Below are positions 25,701 through 34,716 of a stretch of DNA of 64,000 nt, one piece after another. Under the pieces are notes generated by a model. The model saw only the letters and a program-made list of their open reading frames with translations. It was not told the DNA's origin and ran no database searches. Source of the stretch: Pseudalkalibacillus hwajinpoensis (lineage in GTDB: Bacteria > Bacillota > Bacilli > Bacillales > Guptibacillaceae). Position numbers and translations under genes: made by a program. The stretch spans positions 868,001 to 932,000 of the forward strand of contig NZ_JADFCM010000001.1 in NCBI RefSeq assembly GCF_015234585.1, in the 5' to 3' direction. Within the stretch, counting starts at the first letter, position 1. Each line of letters starts with the position of its first letter.

Positions 25701-25795
25701 TGTTCCGTAAACTCGGAGCTTATCTGTAATAGGATAGGCTTTTTTTGTAAAATAAATGATTGAGTTATTTACGCTCCTTTGAAACAATTGGAATA
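25701..25795 (+). repeat. Array repeat copy 8 (full length)
   Basis: TGTTCCGTAAACTCGGAGC core, hairpin GAGCTTATCT/GGATAGGCT with T6, and variant tail TTTGAAACAATTGGAATA. It forms the left edge of the duplicated unit. Confidence 0.78.
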
Positions 25796-25838
25796 GAGTT
25801 TTAGATATTGAACTGAAGGTATAAAAGGTGGAATGAAG

Positions 25839-25988
25839 ATGAAAGGATTATTTATTTCAATATTTACTTTTATAATAGTTTGGGCATTATATGGGGTATT
25901 TTTCAATGACTTTGAAGAGGATATTTTATTTCTTACAATAGTAGGGATTATTACTGGTTATAACATAGGTAAAAGGCAGCGTGATTAA
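25839..25988 (+). CDS. 49-residue two-TM protein, copy A of a duplicated unit
   Basis: MKGLFISIFTFIIVWALYG begins a peptide with two hydrophobic segments joined by NDFEEDILF and a basic tail GKRQRD. An ATG also occurs at 25833 but is only one base from AGGTGG; ATG 25839 has proper spacing and corresponds to the TTG start of copy B at 41134. The two proteins differ at four positions (V/I, L/F, I/L, R/H). Confidence 0.6.
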   Translation: MKGLFISIFTFIIVWALYGVFFNDFEEDILFLTIVGIITGYNIGKRQRD

Positions 25989-26008
25989 AGTAGATGTAGA
26001 AAGTATTT

Positions 26009-26041
26009 CTTCCATTATCTCGGAGCGATTACTAAGTAGAT
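26009..26041 (+). repeat. Array repeat copy 9 (short type)
   Basis: TTCCATTATCTCGGAGCGATT with no clear hairpin after it; right edge of duplicated unit copy A. Confidence 0.7.
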
Positions 26042-26076
26042 GTAAACATAACAGTGCATAGATTGGTGGTGTATTA

Positions 26077-26409
26077 GTGTCCGAGTGGAAAGAAGTAGAA
26101 ATCATCGGAATTTCTGCTATAAATAAATTCGTGGCGGAATTCCAAGTGTGGGAAATAGAAACAGTGCCTACAGGTAAATTTAAGGTGAAGATTTTTGAAA
26201 ACAAAAGAGGCAGTTATAAAGGATTTACGAATGTTGGAGTGGTTGTAAATGAATCGCCAGAGTTTGGTGTAGGCTCTGGAAACACGATTGAAATGGCGTT
26301 AGAAGATACAATTAAAAACTTCCTAAGTGAATTAAACGATAAGAAGAACAGCAAATCTAATGAATTAGCAGATGAAGACTTTGTTTGGGCTGATCCGAAC
26401 GATTTCTAG
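26077..26409 (+). CDS. Hypothetical acidic protein
   Basis: A 110-residue soluble protein beginning with GTG (MSEWKEVEIIGISAINKF) and ending with an acidic tail DEDFVWADPNDF. The middle (KVKIFENKRGSYKGFTNVGV, then PEFGVGSGNTIEMALEDTIKNFL) looks like a small alpha/beta domain. It is unrecognised; the single-gene context resembles solitary immunity proteins (inference). Upstream GGTGG is a modest ribosome binding site. Confidence 0.6.
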   Translation: MSEWKEVEIIGISAINKFVAEFQVWEIETVPTGKFKVKIFENKRGSYKGFTNVGVVVNESPEFGVGSGNTIEMALEDTIKNFLSELNDKKNSKSNELADEDFVWADPNDF

Positions 26410-26442
26410 TTGCTAATGCGCAGACTTAATCTATCTGCACAG

Positions 26443-26489
26443 TTCAACAATCTCGGAGCGTTAACCTAAAAAGGATTACGCTCCTTTTT
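26443..26489 (+). repeat. Array repeat copy 10 (terminator type, GCGTTAACC arm)
   Basis: TTCAACAATCTCGGAGCG core, hairpin GGAGCGT.../...ACGCTCC followed by TTTTTG. The arm sequence differs from the common GCTTATCT form yet still pairs. Confidence 0.78.
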
Positions 26490-26555
26490 GTGTATTTAAT
26501 TTAAGGGCATTTTAAATTAGCTTTCATATTATCTATTTGGCAGGGGTTGAGTGAC

Positions 26556-27023
26556 TTGTTTCGAAGATTTACAAGGTTAGAGACATCATCCGATATTGAT
26601 AATAGATATATTGAATTACCTCAAAGTAATATAAATGAAGGATTAAAAAAGAGAATCATTGATTTAGAGCAGTTGGCAATTAAGTTATGTACAGATTTGC
26701 AAAAGGATTATGTAAAACGCTTTGACGAAAGAGGAAAGAAAAACCTTAGGTTAAGGGTTGCCAGGGACATTGATGGCGATGAGTTTGAGAATTTAACTTA
26801 TGAAAGTTGTTTGGAAAAAGAATACCGTTCCCAAATATCAATTGATTATGATGGTCTAAAATTTAGTGAAGAGTTCAATGCTGAGACGATTTCCCTTTGG
26901 TATTATTTTGGAGGCTATAGAAAGGGTACAGGAACCTTGTTTGATTTCAAGAATAATGATTTAAAAGCTGCTCTGGAGAAGAGCTTGCTTGAGTTATTAG
27001 ACTTGGATAATGCTAATAAATAA
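26556..27023 (+). CDS. Hypothetical protein
   Basis: A 155-residue soluble protein, mixed charged, with LEQLAIKLCTDLQKDYVKRF as a likely long helix. I do not recognise the family. CAGGGG at 26541-26546 abuts a TTG at 26547, so the in-frame TTG at 26556 is the better start. Seventeen bases separate it from the next gene, so the two form an operon and may be a functional pair. Confidence 0.6.
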   Translation: MFRRFTRLETSSDIDNRYIELPQSNINEGLKKRIIDLEQLAIKLCTDLQKDYVKRFDERGKKNLRLRVARDIDGDEFENLTYESCLEKEYRSQISIDYDGLKFSEEFNAETISLWYYFGGYRKGTGTLFDFKNNDLKAALEKSLLELLDLDNANK

Positions 27024-27040
27024 TTTGGGAGCGATGCAGA

Positions 27041-27799
27041 ATGGGTGCTTGGGGAGTAGCGATATTATCCGACGATATAGCTGAAGATATTAGCTTAAGA
27101 TATAAAGACTTACTAGGTGATAACTACTCTAGTGAAGAAGCAAGCAAAGTAGTAATTGATGAATTTGATAGTGAGCTAGATGAAGAAGAGATCACAACAT
27201 TTTGGTTATCCTTTGCTTTAATACAATGGAAATTAGGAAGACTCCAAGACGAAGTGAAGGTTAAAGCACTTCAAGTTATTGATAGTGGTGATGATCTTAT
27301 ACGTTGGGATGAAGATCCTAAACTAAAACAGAAACGCGAAACAGTTCTACTTAAACTTAAAGAACAGTTAAATTCAACACAACCAGAAGCTAAAAAAGTG
27401 CGAAAAAGGTTTATTAGCGAAACATTTTTAGAAGCCGGTGACGCGATTAGTTATCGATTGCTTTCAGAAAGTTACATTATTTTGAAGGTGATTGGCATTC
27501 TTGAAGAATGGAATGGAGATAGATATCCTCTCTTTGAGATTTGTGATTGGCAAGGAACAGTAATACCTTCTAACGAAAAAATCAGTCAACTGCCCCTTAA
27601 AGAATGGACTTGGGAAAATGGTGAAAAAGAGCTAACTAAATTGGCAATTTTCCCAGCAGGAAAAAGAGATGATCCAATAAAACGGATTGAATTAGTAGCT
27701 GAAGATGTAAAAACAATATTGGATATGGAAGCCCCATATATGACATCTACTTGGAGAGAGTTTGACGATCAATTAAAACAATTTTATTACTTCAAATAG
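27041..27799 (+). CDS. DUF4259-like protein
   Basis: A 252-residue soluble protein. The start MGAWGVAILSDDIAEDISLR is the signature of DUF4259-type proteins (MGAWG..., then an acidic helix). The C-terminal half (about 130-250) has a beta-rich character with several Trp residues (WEWNGD-like EEWNGDRYPLFEICDWQG). Function unknown; relatives often occur near toxin-immunity loci, so a protective role is possible but unproven. Confidence 0.65.
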   Translation: MGAWGVAILSDDIAEDISLRYKDLLGDNYSSEEASKVVIDEFDSELDEEEITTFWLSFALIQWKLGRLQDEVKVKALQVIDSGDDLIRWDEDPKLKQKRETVLLKLKEQLNSTQPEAKKVRKRFISETFLEAGDAISYRLLSESYIILKVIGILEEWNGDRYPLFEICDWQGTVIPSNEKISQLPLKEWTWENGEKELTKLAIFPAGKRDDPIKRIELVAEDVKTILDMEAPYMTSTWREFDDQLKQFYYFK

Positions 27800-27856
27800 T
27801 GCAGTTTAGAGAAAGTATGAGGCGTGATGGGGGATAAGAGAGGATAAGAATCAAAG

Positions 27857-28087
27857 ATGATTGAGGAACTATGGCTTCTGGTACCAACTATAATTGTTGT
27901 AGTAGGACTCTTAATCCTTTTTGGTGGATTAAGAGCAGCTTGGAAAGATTATGACGAATCCACTAGGGTAAAATCATTATTAATAACATTGTTTGATGTA
28001 ATAACAGATCCAAATTCACCTAAAGGTTTTATTATATGGCTCGGAGCGATTCTGGTTGGTATGGGACTGATTTTCTTTATTCTTTAA
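27857..28087 (+). CDS. Hypothetical two-TM membrane protein
   Basis: A 76-residue protein with hydrophobic helices at about 6-25 and 54-75 and a charged loop (AWKDYDESTRVKS) between them. AGAGAGG precedes the start. Third gene of the unit between repeat copies 10 and 11. The string CTCGGAGCG inside it (28040-28048) is a chance coding match, not a repeat. Confidence 0.55.
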   Translation: MIEELWLLVPTIIVVVGLLILFGGLRAAWKDYDESTRVKSLLITLFDVITDPNSPKGFIIWLGAILVGMGLIFFIL

Positions 28088-28097
28088 TTTGTGCTTG

Positions 28098-28194
28098 TTC
28101 CACATTATCGGAGCTTATCTTTAATAGAGATAGGCTCTCATTTTTATACAGTAAGAATTTGCGGTAAGTGGCTTTATTTGAAATAATTGGATTA
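28098..28194 (+). repeat. Array repeat copy 11 (full length)
   Basis: TTCCACATTATCGGAGC core, hairpin GAGCTTATCT/AGATAGGCTC with a T-rich end, and tail TTTGAAATAATTGGATTA at 28177-28194. Confidence 0.8.
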
Positions 28195-28268
28195 AGAATA
28201 GATGCAGAATAAGGTAAAAATTCTTAGTTGAAAGAATAAAGGCACTTCTTAGAAAGGTTATATGTTGT

Positions 28269-29501
28269 ATGTTCTATTTATTCAAAAATAGAGACTTTAA
28301 ATTTTTAGTTATAGCAAGATTAATTCTTGATTTAGGAAAGAAAATCTCTTGGGTAGCCTTGGCATGGTTTGTTTATGAATTGACTAATTCTGCATCAGCT
28401 ATCGGATTTGTCATTACTTCTGCTACCATTGCTCCACTTTTATCAAGTATTTTTGTAGGGTCGCTTTTAGATGAATTTAACAGACGTACGATCATGATTG
28501 CTGAAAATGTATTGAGAGGAATATTCATTTTATTAATTCCACTATTATATTGGGGAGATGAATTGACTCTTCCTATAATCTTAATAGTTGTTTTTATTAA
28601 CGGTCTTTTATCAGCTTTTACTGATATCGGAAGTATGACCATATTGCCTGCTTTTGTAGATCAGGAAGATTTGCAAAGCGCTAATGCACTGGTAGCAATG
28701 GCTGGTCAATCTGGCTATTTAATCGGTCCTGCAATCGGAGGTTTTTCCGCAGCATACATAGGGGCGTCACTCACATTAATCGTTGCTGTTTTTTTCTTTT
28801 TCTTGGCAGCTATTCTCTACTTCTTCATTCCTTATAGTAGTTTCCAACAGGGAGTAGAACCAAGGCGATTGAAGAAAAGAAATTATAGAATCATAAAAGA
28901 AATCGTAGATGGGTTTACGTTCTTACGTAATCATAGAGTTCTAATCATCATATCCAGCGTCACGTTAATATTTAACATCACTTATGCTCCCTTAGAACCT
29001 GTGTTACCTGTTTTTGTAGGGAGTCATTTGGATTCTGGTCCAGATACTCTGGGTATGATTTGGACAGTTTTTGCGGTAGGAGCACTTTTAGGTTCGTTTA
29101 TTTGGGTGAGGTTAAACATTACGATTTATTACTCTTATTCACTCGGTATCGTCATTAGTTTATGGGGAGTAGCTCCACTTCTAATCAGTTTTTTTACCAA
29201 CGAAACTATTGTTTATTTGATTATGTTTTCTGGTGGAATGGTGTATGCACCTTATAACATTGTTGAACCTACTCTAGAGCAAAAACTGATCCCAAATCAT
29301 TTGAGAGGAAGGGTCATAGGTGTCATGGGATTTATTGCAGGAATAGGCTTTCCTTTTGGTACATTTATCGGTGGTTTATTAGGAGAGTATTTTGGTGCTG
29401 CCAATACATTATTTATGTCTGGGTTAGCTACGATCATATTAGGTCTTACCGTTTCGTTCCAAAGATCTCTGCGCTTTAGTAATAAAGATGTTAATTATTA
29501 G
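28269..29501 (+). CDS. MFS transporter (second DHA3-type exporter)
   Basis: A 410-residue, 12-helix major facilitator. The A-motif region reads GSLLDEFNRRTIMI, and the second half contains GRVIGVMGFIAGIGFPFGTF. It has the same length and subgroup as the exporter at 21991-23223, but the sequences differ widely, so it is not a recent duplicate. It sits alone between repeat copies 11 and 12 without a regulator. Substrate unknown. Start ATG 28269 follows AGAAAGG. Confidence 0.85.
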   Translation: MFYLFKNRDFKFLVIARLILDLGKKISWVALAWFVYELTNSASAIGFVITSATIAPLLSSIFVGSLLDEFNRRTIMIAENVLRGIFILLIPLLYWGDELTLPIILIVVFINGLLSAFTDIGSMTILPAFVDQEDLQSANALVAMAGQSGYLIGPAIGGFSAAYIGASLTLIVAVFFFFLAAILYFFIPYSSFQQGVEPRRLKKRNYRIIKEIVDGFTFLRNHRVLIIISSVTLIFNITYAPLEPVLPVFVGSHLDSGPDTLGMIWTVFAVGALLGSFIWVRLNITIYYSYSLGIVISLWGVAPLLISFFTNETIVYLIMFSGGMVYAPYNIVEPTLEQKLIPNHLRGRVIGVMGFIAGIGFPFGTFIGGLLGEYFGAANTLFMSGLATIILGLTVSFQRSLRFSNKDVNY

Positions 29502-29534
29502 GTGATATAAGTTACTTTCTAACGTTTTCCGTTG

Positions 29535-29631
29535 TTCAATTATCTCGGAGCTTATCTGTAATAAGATAGGCTTTTTTTATTTGAAATAAAAGATTGAGTT
29601 ATTCAAGGTAATTTGAAATAATTGGTATTAA
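29535..29631 (+). repeat. Array repeat copy 12 (full length, near consensus)
   Basis: TTCAATTATCTCGGAGC, hairpin GAGCTTATCT/AGATAGGCTT with T7, AAAAGATTGAGTTATT, then TTTGAAATAATTGGTATT at 29612-29629. Confidence 0.82.
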
Positions 29632-29721
29632 GTATTAAAAAAAGTCAATCTAATAAATGAATCATTAATTATTCTGAACCGTATATACCGTAAGTATAAA
29701 AAAATATGGGGGGTGTCAAAT

Positions 29722-29904
29722 ATGGGCAATGAAATGATTTTTATATTAGTTTTAGTATCCATGGTTATATGGGTTAAGGTATCTAAAGAAGCTGTAAAGC
29801 CTTCAAAAGAAATAAGCTGGTGGAAGATGGTTACATTACTGTCTGCTGGTTCATTATCTACTTTATTTATAACCCTTTCGCTTTTTCAAGGCATGTCTTT
29901 ATAG
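29722..29904 (+). CDS. 60-residue two-TM protein
   Basis: Two hydrophobic segments (MIFILVLVSMVIWVKV and LLSAGSLSTLFITLSLF). TGGGGGGTG at 29707-29715 favours ATG 29722 over the GTG at 29713. Unknown family; sole gene between repeat copies 12 and 13, whose core begins at the stop codon. Confidence 0.55.
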   Translation: MGNEMIFILVLVSMVIWVKVSKEAVKPSKEISWWKMVTLLSAGSLSTLFITLSLFQGMSL

Positions 29905-29935
29905 TTCCATTATCTCGGAGCGATAGGTGCATATC
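29904..29935 (+). repeat. Array repeat copy 13 (short type)
   Basis: GTTCCATTATCTCGGAGCGATAGG; no strong hairpin follows. Confidence 0.7.
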
Positions 29936-30022
29936 TGCTTCAGTATCTCAATATGGAAAACGGTATGTATTAGGTTTCGTGATTTTTTTCTACTGTTAGC
30001 AAGTGTAAAGAGGTGTGTGCAA

Positions 30023-30169
30023 ATGTTGGTGAGGTTGTTTTTTATTTTAGCAGCTTTAACTATTCCTGTTTCTATCCTGTTTAATCAGGAAGCTACTGGA
30101 ATACTGGTAGCTTTCTTATTTATGCTATTAGGGGCGTATTTTAGTAAACCAAAATTCAAGAAGAGCTGA
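30023..30169 (+). CDS. 48-residue membrane protein
   Basis: MLVRLFFILAALTIPVSILF begins a two-helix peptide that ends in a basic tail KPKFKKS. AAAGAGGTG at 30006-30014 fixes ATG 30023; the frame is open further upstream to 29927 without a ribosome binding site. Confidence 0.55.
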   Translation: MLVRLFFILAALTIPVSILFNQEATGILVAFLFMLLGAYFSKPKFKKS

Positions 30170-30205
30170 TGAGATTGTTGTAAACAGAAATATCTTGATA
30201 CTGAG

Positions 30206-30247
30206 TCTTCTGTAATCTCGGAGCATTTCTGAAGCAATACGCTCTTC
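30206..30247 (+). repeat. Array repeat copy 14 (end of first block)
   Basis: CTTCTGTAATCTCGGAGCATTTC core and a distant GCTC; no further copy occurs for 9 kb. Confidence 0.65.
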
Positions 30248-30461
30248 TTAAAAAGTTGGGGGCGATTCCGGCACTAAGTGATCGTTATTCTCCGTTTAGC
30301 AGGACTCTGGTATAAGAGGTTCTAGTTATTAATTCACTATGAGGATATATATTTCTTGAAAATTAGTAAGACAAGTGAAGTACAAACAGGGAGTTCAGCC
30401 GACATATAGAATTTACAGGGTGCATATAATCTGAAGGGCGAAAACGTTAAGGGGGGAATGT

Positions 30462-31253
30462 ATGGCTATTGAATTTGTATCCCGTTCATTAGATGAAATC
30501 CACTTCTGGTCTAGGATTATGAAAGAACATGCTTTGTTTCTAAGTCTAGGATTTAGTTTTAATGATTCGAAGCTAATTCAAGAAGCACAGGAATTCATTG
30601 ACCTTTTTGAACGAATTGAAGAACAGCTAAGTCAATATTCTACGCAAACAGATCCTCAACAAATTGCAAAATTTAATAGCCAGGTATATCAAGCAGCTAC
30701 TTCCATTTGGGCGTATAAGAGGAAAGTTCTAGGATTATCATTACGGTGTGAGATTACATCTAACAATTTTCCATTATTACTTGACCATACAAGTCGGGAG
30801 GCCGCTTATTTTGCAAAACGGTTAAAAGAATTAAATGAAGGAAAGTTACAACCAACAGCTGCCAAAATAATAAAAGAAAATGTATTCTTCTTAAGAATCA
30901 TGGCAGATCACTCAAAGTTTATTGGTCACCTTCTTGACCCTTCAGAAAGGAAATTGGTTGATCAAGCCCAGGAGTTTAGTCATGATTTTGATCGATTAGT
31001 GTTTCAAGCGGTTGACCTAGATTCAATGCGACCACAATCAGAAACTCAACCACTATTAAATCAGTTCCTTGATGAAAATCGTGTATCAGCCGTTTCACTA
31101 AGGGATTTTAAGAAAGCAGCAAAAGAATTGATTGAAGAATGTAGGATCAAGAGTAATATCCATCCACTTCTTGCAGACCATGTCTTCCGTGAAGCAGAAA
31201 GGTTTCTCCATATTATTGATTTGTTTGAAACTAGCCTCACATCTAGTAATTAG
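30462..31253 (+). CDS. DUF2935 domain protein
   Basis: A 263-residue all-helical protein composed of two repeated four-helix units (about 1-125 and 130-260). Each begins with a similar pattern (FWSRIMKEHALFLSLGF and FFLRIMADHSKFIGHLL) whose Glu/His residues suggest a ferritin- or haemerythrin-like metal site. The family is widespread in Bacillales with no established role. Ribosome binding site AAGGGGGGAA. It is the first gene of the repeat-free island. Confidence 0.82.
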   Translation: MAIEFVSRSLDEIHFWSRIMKEHALFLSLGFSFNDSKLIQEAQEFIDLFERIEEQLSQYSTQTDPQQIAKFNSQVYQAATSIWAYKRKVLGLSLRCEITSNNFPLLLDHTSREAAYFAKRLKELNEGKLQPTAAKIIKENVFFLRIMADHSKFIGHLLDPSERKLVDQAQEFSHDFDRLVFQAVDLDSMRPQSETQPLLNQFLDENRVSAVSLRDFKKAAKELIEECRIKSNIHPLLADHVFREAERFLHIIDLFETSLTSSN

Positions 31254-31461
31254 TGTGTTAGTCGATTCTGTATCAAATATTTAAATTGATACTATTTCTT
31301 TTATTACTTACTTGGCTTCTAAGCAATTACTCTTAGCAGGACTCCAACCTCCAGTATAGGTTTCTCAGATTACTGAGATAAACTTGAGATGAAATGGCAG
31401 TTAAAAATATACAAAAGCGGTTTCTGTTTTCGAGCAGAAAACTTATTTCACACATAAAAAG

Positions 31462-31491
31462 GAGCGCCACATCACATTGATTTTGGCGCTC
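31462..31491. terminator. Terminator of the haem-efflux operon (bidirectional)
   Basis: GAGCGCCA (31462-31469) pairs with TGGCGCTC (31484-31491). The run AAAAA at 31457-31461 gives the T tract on the minus strand, where hrtBA ends. Confidence 0.75.
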
Positions 31492-31542
31492 TTATTGTTG
31501 GTTGGTTTGCATAACTTAAACTCGATTATACTGTGGGAACTT

Positions 31543-32220
31543 CTAATTAACTATTTTTCCATCACTCATCCTAACAATATGATCCGCATAATCTAACATC
31601 TCATTATCATGAGTAACCGCTAAGGTAATCATATTTAAAGATCTAGTTAATTGCTGAATCAACTTCATCGTATCCCTCGACTTCTTTGAATCCAAACTCG
31701 CTGTTGGCTCATCAGCGAACAGTACTCTTGGATTGTGAATGATAGCACGTGCCACTGCTACACGTTGTTTTTCCCCTCCTGATAAGGACGATGGATAGGC
31801 TGTAATGCGATGAATCATTCCAACCTTTTTTAAAGTTTTCTTTATCTGTATTTGCTTGGCTCTTTTCGTTTCTTTCATTCCGGAGATTTCCATCATTAGT
31901 GAGAGTTGCTCTTCAACTGTCAAAAAAGGAACAAGGTGGGAAGATTGAAAAACAAAGCCGAAATGCTGCGCTCTAATTTTTCTTAAGTGGTCTGAATTCA
32001 TTTCGGTTAGATTCTGATCTTCAAATACTACTCGACCATTTGAGAGAGGTTGAAGACCAGCGGCGATTGTAAGTAATGTACTTTTACCTGATCCTGAAGC
32101 ACCTATTAATGCTGTCACTTCACCTTGCTTAAGTGATAAATCCACTCCTTTTAATACTTCTTCTTCAGATTTTCCATTTACAAATGACTTTCTTACGTTT
32201 TCTATCAGTAATTGACTCAT
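31543..32220 (-). CDS. hrtA: Haem-efflux ABC transporter ATP-binding protein
   Basis: A 225-residue LolD/MacB-type ATPase: Walker A GASGSGKST, signature LSGGEKQRVAVARA, Walker B VLFADEPTASLD. Together with HrtB it exports toxic haem or haem-induced lipid damage products. The identification rests mainly on the neighbours (HrtB-like permease, HssRS-like two-component system). The GGAGAG ribosome binding site fixes the start at MSQLLIENV; the longer frame to 32259 is rejected. Confidence 0.8.
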   Translation of the reverse strand: MSQLLIENVRKSFVNGKSEEEVLKGVDLSLKQGEVTALIGASGSGKSTLLTIAAGLQPLSNGRVVFEDQNLTEMNSDHLRKIRAQHFGFVFQSSHLVPFLTVEEQLSLMMEISGMKETKRAKQIQIKKTLKKVGMIHRITAYPSSLSGGEKQRVAVARAIIHNPRVLFADEPTASLDSKKSRDTMKLIQQLTRSLNMITLAVTHDNEMLDYADHIVRMSDGKIVN

Positions 32221-32221
32221 G

Positions 32222-33250
32222 TTAGGACTCTCCTTGCTGAATAGCTTGTAAAGGTTCAACTTGCTTAATTTGATAGCCTGATAGGGTAGACCCTAAGAAG
32301 CCAACAATGACGAATACGATCGATAATTGAATCGTTGTTGTGATGGATAGGTTGTAAGGGATTGTTTCAGGAGCGAAGAATTGAAAAAACTGGCTTAATA
32401 ACGCAGAAACAAGAAGCGCGGTTAGTGTAATAAGCCCCATCTGACTCCAAATCATCTTGAACAAATCACTGTTACGAATTCCTAGGGCTTTGAGTATTCC
32501 ATACATACCTATCTTCTGGACATTCATCATATAAAAGAAAATGGCAAATAGCATTCCACTAATAACGACTAGAAACCAAACAATCATAGTAAGTGTCATT
32601 TGTTCTGCCTGGTAACTAGGAATTGTAGAAAGAAACTCCTTCTTAGAAAATGACTGTAGTCCATTCACATCCTCATTTTTTTGGGTTGAATAAATGAGCT
32701 GCAATTCTTCAGTTCTAAACATATTCTTAAAATCTACTCGATTAATAAAAGCAACTGGTGAGTGGTTGAATCGTTTGTCCTCAACAAAATCGATAACCTT
32801 AAAGGATGCTTCCGCAAGTGGGCTTGATAAGTGGTCACCGATCTTTATGCCTTCATCTTTTAACGAGCTATCGAGGATAATTTCTCCCTTTTCTACATTT
32901 TTAAAGAACGTATTATCTGTAGAAGTTACGAATGCAACGCTGTGTTGTTTTTTTGATTCACTTTTTAATGCGCCCATTTGAATTGAAAAAGCGAATGCAT
33001 CATTATGACCTCTAACTAATTGATCCTGTTCTTGCTTTTCAATATGAGATTGTGAATATGACTTATCAGATTCTTCACTCATGTAAAACGTCCCAACGGG
33101 CATGTTTTTTATCAATGAGACATTATCATGAGATAATCCACTTGCTAAGCCGGAAATAATAAAAGTCAATAAACTAATGAGTAAAACAATAAACCCTACT
33201 ATAAGAAATTTACTTTTATTCTTCTTCATTTCTTTCCATGCCATAAACAT
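32222..33250 (-). CDS. hrtB: Haem-efflux ABC transporter permease (FtsX-like)
   Basis: A permease of about 342 residues with a first helix at 14-36, a large extracytoplasmic domain (about 40-215) and three helices near residues 225, 280 and 310, the FtsX/MacB plan. It strongly recalls HrtB: MAWKEMKKNKSKF, then ISGLASGLSHDN. AAAGGA is best spaced to the third in-frame ATG (33250). It abuts hrtA and lies just behind a hairpin that follows hssS. Confidence 0.78.
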   Translation of the reverse strand: MFMAWKEMKKNKSKFLIVGFIVLLISLLTFIISGLASGLSHDNVSLIKNMPVGTFYMSEESDKSYSQSHIEKQEQDQLVRGHNDAFAFSIQMGALKSESKKQHSVAFVTSTDNTFFKNVEKGEIILDSSLKDEGIKIGDHLSSPLAEASFKVIDFVEDKRFNHSPVAFINRVDFKNMFRTEELQLIYSTQKNEDVNGLQSFSKKEFLSTIPSYQAEQMTLTMIVWFLVVISGMLFAIFFYMMNVQKIGMYGILKALGIRNSDLFKMIWSQMGLITLTALLVSALLSQFFQFFAPETIPYNLSITTTIQLSIVFVIVGFLGSTLSGYQIKQVEPLQAIQQGES

Positions 33251-33273
33251 TGTCATCATTCCTTTCTAAAATT

Positions 33274-33330
33274 AAAAAACCTTTTGTTCTCCCACTGATT
33301 ACTTTAAATCAGGTAAGTGAACAAAAGGTT
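33274..33330 (-). terminator. Terminator/attenuator between hssS and hrtB
   Basis: A perfect 12-bp outer stem (33278-33289 with 33319-33330), an inner CTGATT/AATCAG stem and a T6 run on the minus strand. It ends only 24 bases before hrtB, so a promoter for hrtBA would have to lie inside or before the hairpin. Confidence 0.75.
33316..33324 (-). promoter_or_regulatory. HssR box candidate upstream of hrtBA
   Basis: TTGTTCACT on the minus strand, identical to two copies before hssR. HssR of other Firmicutes recognises GTTCATATT-like direct repeats. Confidence 0.35.
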
Positions 33331-33339
33331 AACAGTAAA

Positions 33340-34716
33340 TTACGAATATGGAAGAACGACTTTAAATGTGGTACCTTTATTCTTTTGACTATCTACGTTA
33401 ATGTGCCCTCCATGGAGCTCTACTATTTGTTTTACAATTGATAACCCTAGCCCTGTACCCTGTTTTGTCCTGGTCCTAGCTAAGTCTGCACGATAAAAGC
33501 GATCGAATATTTGTTCCTTTTCACTCTGCCCTAGGCCTATCCCCGTATCCCGAAAGGTAATTTCTATTTGTTCGTGTGCATTTTCTAGTGAAATCTGAAT
33601 AGCCCCTCCTGGCTTATTATATTTAATGGCATTTGTTAAAAGGTTTTCCCAAACGGTATATAAAAGATCAGCATTGCCTTTAACAGTTACATCATCAAGA
33701 GAATAGGTTAATGAAAGGTTTTCTTCATTTATAAGCCAATAATATCTTTGTAGAAGACTACTAAATTGCCCAGATAATTCAACCCTTTCTTTAGAAAGAG
33801 TATTTTCTTTTGGATCAAGTGACGATAGGGTTAATAGCTGTTTTGTTAAAATAGACATCCGTTTCGTTTCATCTTGTATGACGTTTAAGTAAGAACGTTT
33901 TTCTTTTTCGGTAAGCGCGTCGTTCTCTAATAAACGACTATACCCCTGAATATTTAACAAGGGAGTTTGAATATCATGCGATACATTGGATACAAATGAT
34001 TTTCTAAGCTTATCTAATTTTCCAAGACGTGAAATCATCTCATTGAAATTTTGAGTCAATTGGCCGATTTCATCTTTTCTATGAATATCCAACTGTACAT
34101 TAAATCCTTCTTCACCAACAATATTCGTTGCGTGAGATAACTTTCGAATAGGGTGAATGATCATCACCGCCCATATAAGTACCGCAATTAGACTTAAGAT
34201 GACGGTAGCTACGGCCATCCACCCCAAAAGGATGTGTATTTCATTAAATAATAGCTTAATGTTGGGTCTCATAAACAGAGCATACTGGTTACCATTGTAT
34301 GAAAGAGGAACCCCTACTGAATTTTTCAACTCATTAGCAAAAAAGCCTGTAACGAACGTTGCTTTAGGGAACTCCTTCATTCCATGATAAATATCTCCGT
34401 TCAGGACTTTTTTTACTTCTTCGTGTGATAGATTCTCTTCATTAAAAGTGCCACCAAAGAAGCGTTTTTCTCCTTGTCCATTAACAAGGAAGAGTTGATA
34501 ACCTGTAGATGATGTATGTTCAAGAAATCGCTCAAGACTTTCTTGGGATTCTGCGTATTCAGCAATTCTTGTAGCGATTTCTGTGTTCTTAGTATCGTTT
34601 TCAGGTTTCAAATTAGTTTGGTACAAGGTATTCGCAAACAAAAAACCGATCAGGGAACTTATAATCATAATGAATAACGTTGTAAGTAAAAATTTGGAAT
34701 ATAAAGACTTCATCAT
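33340..34716 (-). CDS. hssS: Haem-stress sensor histidine kinase
   Basis: A 458-residue membrane kinase, matching HssS in length and neighbours. Order: TM1 (about 9-29), extracytoplasmic sensor (30-160), TM2 (about 163-185), HAMP (186-238), HisKA with the phospho-His in NVSHDIQTPLLNI, and HATPase with NLLTNAIKYN, DTGIGL and GTGLGLSIV. It overlaps hssR by the ATG/TGA bases. HssS detects haem-linked membrane stress and phosphorylates HssR. Confidence 0.82.
   Translation of the reverse strand: MMKSLYSKFLLTTLFIMIISSLIGFLFANTLYQTNLKPENDTKNTEIATRIAEYAESQESLERFLEHTSSTGYQLFLVNGQGEKRFFGGTFNEENLSHEEVKKVLNGDIYHGMKEFPKATFVTGFFANELKNSVGVPLSYNGNQYALFMRPNIKLLFNEIHILLGWMAVATVILSLIAVLIWAVMIIHPIRKLSHATNIVGEEGFNVQLDIHRKDEIGQLTQNFNEMISRLGKLDKLRKSFVSNVSHDIQTPLLNIQGYSRLLENDALTEKEKRSYLNVIQDETKRMSILTKQLLTLSSLDPKENTLSKERVELSGQFSSLLQRYYWLINEENLSLTYSLDDVTVKGNADLLYTVWENLLTNAIKYNKPGGAIQISLENAHEQIEITFRDTGIGLGQSEKEQIFDRFYRADLARTRTKQGTGLGLSIVKQIVELHGGHINVDSQKNKGTTFKVVLPYS

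Noticed and set aside
28040..28048. CTCGGAGCG as a further array repeat
   Set aside because: It lies inside the coding sequence of the 76-aa membrane protein, lacks flanking similarity and encodes ordinary residues.
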